A stretch of DNA of 25,187 nucleotides from a virus, in IMG/VR virus record IMGVR_UViG_3300009370_000156, positions 1 through 25,187 of that record. One strand, written 5' to 3'. Shown here piece after piece: positions 19,276 to 25,187 of the stretch. Below the pieces are notes generated by a model. That model saw only the letters and a program-made list of their open reading frames with translations, did not search any database and was not told the origin of the DNA. Both the position numbers and the translations under genes were made by a program. How positions within the stretch are numbered: position 1 is the stretch's first letter; each line of letters starts with the position of its first letter.

Positions 19276-20646
19276 ATGGCAAATGGCTTTGATCCTACTC
19301 TAGAAGATATTGGCTATGATCTAAATGTTGAAGCAGAAGCGGCTAATGAGGCTGATGCTTCTGAAGCAGACCTGCTATCTAAAAAGGGGTTGATAAATAA
19401 AGAACCTGCTTGGAATACAATAGATATTATTAATAGTCTTCATCCTGATTTTGTAGCTAATGCAAGTCCTGAAGAGTTAGATTATGCTATATCAGTCGTT
19501 AAGGGAAATGTGGACTATGATATTACAGAAACGCTTACCCCTGAACTCGGCGCTATGGAGATGCGAATCAGGCAAATAACTGCTCAGAATGAAGCGTTAG
19601 ATCAGCAAATTAAAGAGATGGAAGCGTGGAATAAAAAAGCAAAAAAAGAAATAAAAAGTGCTAGTGTTTCTCCTTGGATGGCTGAAGTAAGATTGGGACC
19701 GCCTATTGGTAGTGGTGGAAACGTAGGAGCGTATATAGAACAGCAACAAATGGGTATGGGGCCACCTTTGGGTGGTGGTATAGCCCCGACATTAGTAGAG
19801 GATGAGAGTGCTTGGGGGGCTGGAAGTTATCTCCCTACAGTTAATATTGAAAAGGAAGCCCCTCTTGGTAAAATTGATGTTACTGGTCAGAGAACAAGGC
19901 CACTTAATACACTTGAGCAATGGCAAGACTGGGTAGAGAATCCAGTCAATACTGGAATGCAAGGATTAAGTGGTTCTTACAATATTGGAACCCAAGCCCC
20001 ATGGGTTGAATCCACTACCACAGCAGATACCAAGAAAACTGATTATGGCGATTGGAAAGGAAAGCTAAATAAAGAGACAAAAGAAAAGAATCTTAAAGAC
20101 TTTAACATCTTTCAGAAAGCGTGGATGGAAGACTTTAAGAAGGATAAAGAATTTGTTGAGCATTTTAAAATGGTTGAAAAATTAGGGGGTCATATTAAAG
20201 CCGCCTTTACCCCTAGTTACATGAAGGAATATCAAAGAATCCAAGGTAAATATAATAAGTTAAGAGGGGATGACGCTTATCTAACCGCTTATGGTGAAAC
20301 TGTTGGGATTAATCCTGTTTTCAAGGGAATATCAAATCTGGCGAGTAAGGGAGTAGGAATGTTTGGCAAGTGGGGAACTAACATGGCTCGAAGTAGAGGC
20401 CTTGGTTCCGCTGAAACCTATGCTGAATCTAAGGCAAGAATTGAAACCCAAGAGTATGAAGGGCAAGCTGACGTTCCTCAAAAACATCCTAGTGAAGATG
20501 TAACTGGTGGATTCTGGGGCTTAATGGCATTTGCTAAAAAGAATCCAAAAATATTTGGTAGTTTAAGTGGGGATGAACTATGGTCCCTCATATCTGACCC
20601 TGATGGGTTTTGGGAATTTTACGAAGCGGCATTAGCAGGAGATTAA
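19276..20646 (+). CDS. Unknown 456-aa late protein
   Basis: The N-terminus is acidic (LEDIGYDLNVEAEAANEADASEADLL), followed by a coiled coil (EMRIRQITAQNEALDQQIKEMEAWNKKAKKEIK, about residues 94-126). A Gly/Pro-rich stretch comes next (RLGPPIGSGGN, MGPPLGGGIAP). The C-terminal third is basic and helical (KDFNIFQKAWMEDFKKDKEFVEHFKMVEKLGGHIKAAF) and carries the Gly-rich GKWGTNMARSRGLGSAETY. It lies between the terminase subunits. No signal, membrane helix or catalytic motif is seen. It could be a scaffold or ejection protein, but this is a guess. Confidence 0.6.
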   Translation: MANGFDPTLEDIGYDLNVEAEAANEADASEADLLSKKGLINKEPAWNTIDIINSLHPDFVANASPEELDYAISVVKGNVDYDITETLTPELGAMEMRIRQITAQNEALDQQIKEMEAWNKKAKKEIKSASVSPWMAEVRLGPPIGSGGNVGAYIEQQQMGMGPPLGGGIAPTLVEDESAWGAGSYLPTVNIEKEAPLGKIDVTGQRTRPLNTLEQWQDWVENPVNTGMQGLSGSYNIGTQAPWVESTTTADTKKTDYGDWKGKLNKETKEKNLKDFNIFQKAWMEDFKKDKEFVEHFKMVEKLGGHIKAAFTPSYMKEYQRIQGKYNKLRGDDAYLTAYGETVGINPVFKGISNLASKGVGMFGKWGTNMARSRGLGSAETYAESKARIETQEYEGQADVPQKHPSEDVTGGFWGLMAFAKKNPKIFGSLSGDELWSLISDPDGFWEFYEAALAGD

Positions 20647-20647
20647 A

Positions 20648-21754
20648 ATGGCAGGCGGAGCAGCAGACCTTCAAAGTACAGGACCAGATGTAATAACATT
20701 TGCTTACATAAAAGGAATGTGGTATTCATTCCCTAGCGTACATAAAGCAAGAATGGCGGTTCAGAAATACACTGGTAATTCAGATACTATTACTTCTACA
20801 AAGCCTACTGGCGTAGCTATTAATACAACACTAGGATGGAAACCAGATGGTTCTTTGGTAGATACGACAACTTGGCCTAATCAGGTATTTGCACCAGAAG
20901 GTGTAACTGGAGATGCCTTATGGAATCCACCCGCTAATCCTATTACCACTGATACCACTACAGATACTACTACAGATACTACTACAGATACCACTACAGA
21001 TACTACCACCGATACAACAACTGATACTACCGATACTACTATTGATACCACTACAGACACCACTACCGATACTCTGGATTGGTCTGGATTAGATCAGGAC
21101 TTGCTTAATTTAGCTAAACGATATGCTAGTGCTGGTATGTTTGGTAAAGCGAAAGCGGCATTTACACAGGCAGGTGGTACATGGGATAACGCAGTTCATA
21201 ACGCACTTAAGACAGGCTCTGAAACGAAAGGTTATGGTGGTACTATAGATTTTAATTGGGCCTCTCTAGGTGTTGATAAGGACATGTTACAGACAATAAA
21301 AGATTTAGCTAAAAAAGGTCAGTACGGACAAATCGCTAAACTTATGGGTGACAATTGGAGTAAAGATGTTCATGATAAGCTAAAAGCATTTGAGTATATG
21401 GGTTCTAAAGATTACGTTAATCCTTATGCTAAGACAACTGATACTACTGATACTACTGATACTACTGATACGACCACTACTAGCGATGGTTCTAAAAAGA
21501 CCACACGATCATCTATTACGGGCACTGGTGCGGGCGGCGCTTATGACATCACAACAGGTAAGGGAAGTAAAGAAGATATAACTGGAAAATATTCAAAGGG
21601 CGAGAAAAGATTAGATGCCAAGGAATGGCGCAAGAGACAGATAGATGCCGCTAAGAAAAAGTATGGTTTCGGTACTGATGATTGGGATAAAGCCGCTTGG
21701 ATTAAGAAGAGAGATCAGATTGTCCTTAGACATAAGAAAATGATAGGGAAGTAA
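20648..21754 (+). CDS. Late protein with Thr-Asp linkers and a duplicated domain
   Basis: This encodes 368 residues. A beta-rich N-terminal part (residues 1-95) is followed by a Thr-Thr-Asp-Thr repeat of about 42 residues, then a roughly 45-residue helical domain (LDWSGLDQDLLNLAKRYASAGMFGKAKAAF..., from residue 143). A second, similar domain (IDFNWASLGVDKDMLQTIKDLAKKGQYGQIAKLM..., from residue 200) is followed by a shorter TTDT run and a basic tail. Similar domain pairs linked by flexible low-complexity sequence occur in fibres and in proteins that wrap other parts of a virion. No family is recognised. Confidence 0.65.
   Translation: MAGGAADLQSTGPDVITFAYIKGMWYSFPSVHKARMAVQKYTGNSDTITSTKPTGVAINTTLGWKPDGSLVDTTTWPNQVFAPEGVTGDALWNPPANPITTDTTTDTTTDTTTDTTTDTTTDTTTDTTDTTIDTTTDTTTDTLDWSGLDQDLLNLAKRYASAGMFGKAKAAFTQAGGTWDNAVHNALKTGSETKGYGGTIDFNWASLGVDKDMLQTIKDLAKKGQYGQIAKLMGDNWSKDVHDKLKAFEYMGSKDYVNPYAKTTDTTDTTDTTDTTTTSDGSKKTTRSSITGTGAGGAYDITTGKGSKEDITGKYSKGEKRLDAKEWRKRQIDAAKKKYGFGTDDWDKAAWIKKRDQIVLRHKKMIGK
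20943..21072 (+). repeat. ACTACAGATACT-type 12-nt tandem repeat (Thr-Thr-Asp-Thr)
   Basis: About ten imperfect copies of a 12-nt unit encode TTDT inside the 368-aa gene. Single-base changes between copies are mostly synonymous. A shorter run of the same kind lies at 21433-21476. Slippage could change linker length without breaking the frame. Confidence 0.85.
21433..21476 (+). repeat. Second short Thr-Asp repeat run
   Basis: ACTGATACT units give TTDTTDTTDTTDTTT after the second copy of the duplicated domain. It uses a 9-nt unit, unlike the 12-nt unit of the first run, so the two probably expanded independently. Confidence 0.7.
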
Positions 21755-21755
21755 A

Positions 21756-21902
21756 TTGCCCAGCAAAACAAAAAAACAAGCTAGGTTTATGGCTATGTGT
21801 GCCACTCCTAAAGGGAGAGCTAAGGCAAAAGGCAAATGCCCACCAAAAAAGGTAGCGAAAGAATATGCAAGACATGATCGCAGAAAGCGTTCTGGTAAAT
21901 GA
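21756..21902 (+). CDS. 48-aa Cys/Lys-rich phage protein (DUF3008-like)
   Basis: This frame begins with TTG at 21756, one nt after the stop of the 368-aa gene, with AGGGA about 8 nt upstream. The product is MPSKTKKQARFMAMCATPKG, a Lys-rich stretch, then GKCPPKKVAKEYARHDRRKRSGK. The QxRFMxMC...KGKCPxKKVAxE pattern matches small phage proteins (DUF3008-like) of unknown role. Two Cys could bind metal. It overlaps the terminase start by 38 nt. Confidence 0.68.
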   Translation: MPSKTKKQARFMAMCATPKGRAKAKGKCPPKKVAKEYARHDRRKRSGK

Positions 21903-23526
21903 TGACAGCGCGAAAGCCGCGATTAAACTTGCAGACTATCTCCAAACGGTATCATACGAGGAGGCGATTGAGGCTTATGCTCAATGTCACCGTGATGCTA
22001 ACATTAATGATTCTTTTATTAGGACTCTCGCTCAGTGTGATCGTTACTACCTTGGTGTGTTTATCTGTAATCGTCATGATATGCTACATCCGTGGATATA
22101 CGAAAGATGCAGGGAAGTTGAAGGAGCCACCGACCATCACCTCGACCTTTGGGCGCGGTTCCATTACAAGTCGTCAATAATTACTTTTTTAGGATGCGTA
22201 CAGGAAATATTGTGTAACCCTGACATTACGATAGGAATTCTTTCCTATTCGGCTCGTCAGGCCAAGCCGTTCCTGCGTCAGATTATGCAGGAGTTAGAGG
22301 GCAATGAACGCCTACAGCAATTATTTCCAGATATATTATACGAGAAGCCAAAGCAACAGGCTCCAAAATGGGCTGAGAATGAAGGTATATGTGTTAGGCG
22401 ATCTTCTAACCCGAAGGAACAAACTGTTGAGGCCCACGGACTTGTGGATGGTCAGCCTACTGGACGACATTTTTCTCTTATCGTTTATGACGATGTAGTG
22501 GTTCAGGAGTCTGTTTCAACTCCAGAACAGATTAAGAAGACAACAACGCAGTGGGAGTTGTCCCTGAACTTAGGGTCTACACATAGACCTAGATATCAGT
22601 ATGCTGGAACAAGGTATTCATATGGTGACACGTATGGTACAATACTTCAAAGGGCGGCTGTAAAGCCTAGAGTACATCCAGCTACTTATAACGGTCAGAT
22701 GGATGGAGAGCCAGTCTTTCTAGAGCAGGAACGCTGGGAAGAAATAAAAAAGACTACCTCGACTTATACGGTAGCGTGTCAGCAGTTATTAAACCCCATA
22801 GCTGGCAGTGATGTTTCATTCAAGGATGAATGGTGGACAGAGTATGAGGTTCGCCCATATGTGATCAACGTGTATATCATGGTTGATCCGGCTCATTCTA
22901 AAAAGAAAGAATCTAACAGAACTGCGATGGCAGTTGTTGGTATTGATTCTAACTTTAATAAATTTCTTCTAGATGGTTGTTGTCATCGAATGACCCTCTC
23001 TGAGAAATGGACTTATCTTAAAAGATTAAGAATGAAGTGGAAGAGAGCGCCGGGAGTTAGAGAGGTTAAGGTTGGTTACGAAAGGTATGGCGCACAATCT
23101 GACATAGATCACTTCAAAGCAATGATGTCTATGGATGGAAGTAGCTTCCCCATCTATGAGTTGAATTGGGTTGGAGGAGGAGGCTCTCAATCAAAGAAAG
23201 ATAGGATACAAAGACTTGAGCCAGACCTAAAGGATGGTTCTTTTTACTTCCCATATCCTACGGATGAAAAGTATTTAACTTCTATGCAAATGGATTTTAA
23301 GGACAGAAATCAAGCGTTCCTTATTTCTAAAAAAATTATTTGCATAGATGAAGAAAGAAAAACATACGACTTAACTAAATGGATGAAGGATAACGAGTAC
23401 AGCTTATTTCCTACAATCCATCCAGATTTTTTAGATGCGTTATCTCGTATATACGACATGGACCCGATACCGCCTCGTATAAGAACTGGGCGAGTTTTAG
23501 AACCTGCAAGAGAGGCGGCATACTAA
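21865..23526 (+). CDS. terL: Terminase large subunit (T7 gp19-like)
   Basis: This 553-residue packaging motor has an ATPase and a nuclease domain. The ATPase has an unusual P-loop, RFHYKSS (residues 98-104, Lys102), without the Gly-rich loop, as in several podovirus-type terminases. A SLIVYDDVV Walker B (Asp209/Asp210) and a YAGTRYSYGD segment follow. The nuclease domain begins at IMVDPAHS (Asp341) and ends near FLDALSR (Asp524). The ATG at 21865 is one of two near-equal choices (the other at 21874) and has a weak ribosome-binding site. Confidence 0.92.
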   Translation: MQDMIAESVLVNDDSAKAAIKLADYLQTVSYEEAIEAYAQCHRDANINDSFIRTLAQCDRYYLGVFICNRHDMLHPWIYERCREVEGATDHHLDLWARFHYKSSIITFLGCVQEILCNPDITIGILSYSARQAKPFLRQIMQELEGNERLQQLFPDILYEKPKQQAPKWAENEGICVRRSSNPKEQTVEAHGLVDGQPTGRHFSLIVYDDVVVQESVSTPEQIKKTTTQWELSLNLGSTHRPRYQYAGTRYSYGDTYGTILQRAAVKPRVHPATYNGQMDGEPVFLEQERWEEIKKTTSTYTVACQQLLNPIAGSDVSFKDEWWTEYEVRPYVINVYIMVDPAHSKKKESNRTAMAVVGIDSNFNKFLLDGCCHRMTLSEKWTYLKRLRMKWKRAPGVREVKVGYERYGAQSDIDHFKAMMSMDGSSFPIYELNWVGGGGSQSKKDRIQRLEPDLKDGSFYFPYPTDEKYLTSMQMDFKDRNQAFLISKKIICIDEERKTYDLTKWMKDNEYSLFPTIHPDFLDALSRIYDMDPIPPRIRTGRVLEPAREAAY

Positions 23527-23708
23527 TGGCTAGAAGAATACGCAGAATAGGGAGGAGAGATTATAATCCTCGTCGCGTTGCTTACAGGATGACTGATGGC
23601 AGAAAATTCTATGAGCCTCAACCCAGAAAATTTCCTTATGGCGCTCTTCCATATGTTCAGAGTTATTACTGGGTCGAAGGGTATACCACTCCTCTTGCTG
23701 GCGAGTAA
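23526..23708 (+). CDS. Small basic hypothetical protein
   Basis: This encodes 60 residues, with its start overlapping the terminase stop by 1 nt (TAATG). It is Arg/Tyr-rich at the N-terminus (MARRIRRIGRRDYNPRRVAYRM), then a short Pro/Tyr part (PQPRKFPYGALPYVQSYYWVEGY). No membrane helix. A nucleic-acid-binding role is plausible but unproven. Confidence 0.65.
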   Translation: MARRIRRIGRRDYNPRRVAYRMTDGRKFYEPQPRKFPYGALPYVQSYYWVEGYTTPLAGE

Positions 23709-23714
23709 TTTATT

Positions 23715-24305
23715 ATGGCGACGACTTTAACACTTAGAGAAGTAAAAGGTTCCCCTCTTACATTTAGTGAGATGGATGGAAACTTAACTAGTATTAGTGA
23801 TAATAAACAGGAGAAAATTGCTAATTTAACTACCAGTGATTCTATAGATTCTACAGTAGATAAACTTGTATTTTATGATAATTCTTCTGGGACAAATCAG
23901 TCTATTGTTGCTGATAATATTGAGCAGTTCACCCAAAGAACTTTAATAGTTAAGTGTGTTGCAGACGGTATAGGGCCAAGCGTTGGTAATGGCATAACAC
24001 ATGTTGTTATACCTTCTACTCTTAATGGGAAAAAATTATACACTGCTAATGCACATGTATATACGGTAGGGACTGGCGGTAGTATTACTAATGTGCAAAT
24101 ACATAATCTAACAACTGGCTATGATATGTTGTCTACGCCTATTACTATTGATCTAAATGAAAAAGACTCCAGCACTGCCGCAACACCATCGGTAACAAGC
24201 AGTAATAATACTATATCTACTGGAGATGTTATTAGAATAGATGTAGATGCTGTTGCTAGTAACACATTAGGGTTGGAGGTAAGGATGGTGTATACAGCAC
24301 CATGA
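23715..24305 (+). CDS. Tail-fibre-like / virion surface protein
   Basis: This encodes 196 residues. The N-terminus LREVKGSPLTFSEMDGNLTSI is a motif I associate with the start of phage tail-fibre or whisker-like proteins (KGSPLT..EMD.N). A short coiled-coil-like stretch is followed by a beta-rich Thr/Asn/Ser region (ITHVVIPSTLNGKKLYTANAHVYTVGTGGS), which suits a trimeric beta-helix. It ends ARMVYTAP-like (LEVRMVYTAP). The host-recognition role is inferred. It is coupled by ATGA to the next gene. Confidence 0.65.
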   Translation: MATTLTLREVKGSPLTFSEMDGNLTSISDNKQEKIANLTTSDSIDSTVDKLVFYDNSSGTNQSIVADNIEQFTQRTLIVKCVADGIGPSVGNGITHVVIPSTLNGKKLYTANAHVYTVGTGGSITNVQIHNLTTGYDMLSTPITIDLNEKDSSTAATPSVTSSNNTISTGDVIRIDVDAVASNTLGLEVRMVYTAP

Positions 24306-24670
24306 AAAAAATTATTGTTGCATTAGCTGTTTTAATGTTTAGTGCCATGCTTTATGAGGTTAAGGCTGGCCCCCCTGAGAATGCTCAGAAGCTAATGATT
24401 TCATATCCTTCTATTTGCACTCCGAGTATGACAGAGATGATGAGCGCACTTACTACAGACTATGCAGTACATGTCTCCATGACGTTTGAGGAGAGTCCAA
24501 TCACGGGCATAGTTGTACTACATAATCCCGACACAAAGACTGCCGCTGTCCTCCACATTAGAAAGGACAGGACTTGTCTAGTATTTTCTGGACAGAACCT
24601 GAAGATGTTTGATAGGCCGGAGGGTATGGCTCCTCCTAAAGTAGAATTAGAAGACTTTGAGGAGTCATAA
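24302..24670 (+). CDS. Secreted 122-aa hypothetical protein
   Basis: A clear signal peptide (MKKIIVALAVLMFSAMLYEVKA, cleavage probably after KA) is followed by a mature domain of about 100 residues. The mature part has two Cys (ICTPSM; RTCLVF) that could form a disulfide, beta-rich strands (GIVVLHNPDTKTAAVLHIRKD) and an acidic C-terminus. There is no lipobox, so it is not an obvious lipoprotein spanin. Periplasmic export during late infection is likely; function unknown. Confidence 0.7.
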   Translation: MKKIIVALAVLMFSAMLYEVKAGPPENAQKLMISYPSICTPSMTEMMSALTTDYAVHVSMTFEESPITGIVVLHNPDTKTAAVLHIRKDRTCLVFSGQNLKMFDRPEGMAPPKVELEDFEES

Positions 24671-25014
24671 TGAACGTAGACTCAAGAATAATTACACTAG
24701 CTTTATTTCTTATCGCCCAATCTGTGGGCGCTATCTGGTGGGCTAGTGGTTTATCGTCTGAGGTTAATAGATTATCTGGTCTTGTGGATAAGTCTGATCA
24801 GTTCCAGACTGAGATACAAAGAGCAGTGTCTGGGCTTGATGTTCTTAATTTCAAGGTTGAGGAACTATGGAAGGCTATCGAAAGGTTGGAAGAAGCTGAT
24901 AATGTTTTGCGTGATGTGGATAACGAGATAATGGTTCAGCATGAACAAATATTTTCTTGGTTAGCTGAAGGTGAGGCAGAACAGACAGCCAAGGGAAACC
25001 CCTATGGCGGATGA
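24670..25014 (+). CDS. Membrane-anchored coiled-coil protein (spanin or lysis-like)
   Basis: This encodes 114 residues. One transmembrane helix near the N-terminus (IITLALFLIAQSVGAIWWASGL, about residues 7-28) is followed by a long heptad-patterned helix (EVNRLSGLVDKSDQFQTEI ... EELWKAIERLEEADNVLRDVDNEIM). This topology is shared by i-spanins and several small phage membrane proteins. No matching o-spanin is recognised beside it, and the secreted gene before it has no lipobox. The start overlaps the previous stop by 1 nt. Confidence 0.6.
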   Translation: MNVDSRIITLALFLIAQSVGAIWWASGLSSEVNRLSGLVDKSDQFQTEIQRAVSGLDVLNFKVEELWKAIERLEEADNVLRDVDNEIMVQHEQIFSWLAEGEAEQTAKGNPYGG

Positions 25015-25187
25015 GGGTGTAAACCTATCCGATAAAACAACAGTCGGAATGCCGATCCGAAATTTAATCGGTTTGATTGGTACGATTTGTGTGGGAGCGT
25101 GGGGTTACTTTGGAATCCTAGAGAGGTTGAATGTAGTTGAAACGAATCAGATACTCATGTCTGCTGATGTAACAAAGAACTCGACTT
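25004..25187 (+). CDS. Small membrane protein, 3'-truncated
   Basis: The frame begins at the ATG at 25004, overlapping the previous gene by 11 nt, and runs off the right edge. The visible 61 residues begin MADEGVNLSDKTTVGMPIRNLIG, then a hydrophobic helix (LIGLIGTICVGAWGYFGI) and a charged start of a second helix (ERLNVVETNQILMSADVTKN). AAGGG lies 8 nt or so upstream. With the preceding membrane coiled-coil protein it may be part of a lysis or adsorption module. Confidence 0.68.
   Translation, partial: MADEGVNLSDKTTVGMPIRNLIGLIGTICVGAWGYFGILERLNVVETNQILMSADVTKNST

Noticed and set aside
20881-21063. 60-aa Val/Ser-rich minus-strand frame
   Set aside because: It is the antisense shadow of the Thr-Asp repeat, and Val-Ser repetition follows from that.
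1-25187. tRNA genes
   Set aside because: No cloverleaf-like sequence with a GTTCRA T-loop and matching acceptor stem was recognised by eye; a tRNA scan could still find one.

Overview
The window looks like part of a tailed double-stranded DNA phage genome (Caudoviricetes), probably assembled from an environmental sample. The evidence is gene content: large and small terminase subunits, a T7-gp4/Twinkle-type primase-helicase, a NinB-type recombination protein, SSB, several small nucleases, a Q-like antiterminator, GP88 and DUF932 proteins, and very dense coding with 1-4 nt start/stop overlaps. A monomeric B12-dependent (class II) ribonucleotide reductase suggests a lytic phage of an aquatic bacterium. 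The host cannot be read from the sequence. Portal, capsid and tail genes are not seen and presumably lie past the right edge.

There are four blocks of alternating polarity. (1) 1-4413, minus strand: a nucleotide and recombination operon. Transcribed from 4413 leftwards, it holds an HNH-like protein, two small unknowns, NinB, a 33-aa ORF, an annealase-like protein, a small protein, a PD-(D/E)XK exonuclease-like protein, SSB, a small protein and the truncated class II RNR. (2) 4478-8071, plus strand: an HTH replication protein, primase-helicase, DUF559/Vsr-like endonuclease, Q-like Zn-finger protein and a PD-(D/E)XK nuclease. A promoter-like box (8068-8086) and a strong hairpin terminator (8113-8137) follow. 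(3) 8148-14460, minus strand: an accessory cassette of about 18 mostly small genes. They include a SprT-like metalloprotein, GP88, DUF932, a one-pass membrane protein and many unknowns. Six of them have a near-identical 19-20 bp palindrome (AATGTGCA-n3/4-TGCACATT) just upstream. (4) 14985-25187, plus strand: the late region. It holds two HExxH proteins, Pro/Gly/Asn-rich repeat proteins, terminase small subunit, two large unknowns (one with Thr-Asp microsatellite linkers and a duplicated domain), terminase large subunit, a fibre-like protein and three secreted or membrane proteins.

The blocks are separated by two divergent control regions (4414-4477 and 14461-14984) and one convergent region (8072-8147). 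The most unusual feature is the palindrome family in block 3. It could be a shared operator regulon or a set of RNA hairpins next to ribosome-binding sites. Other points worth following are a recurring TTGACAC...TGGTATAAT box with a spacer too short for a normal sigma-70 promoter, an apparently leaderless HNH gene, CCSGG clustering in the first late genes, and C-tract/G-tract switching in the 14.6-14.8 kb intergenic region. Seven genes of 33-58 codons were found by reading the gaps between the longer ORFs.
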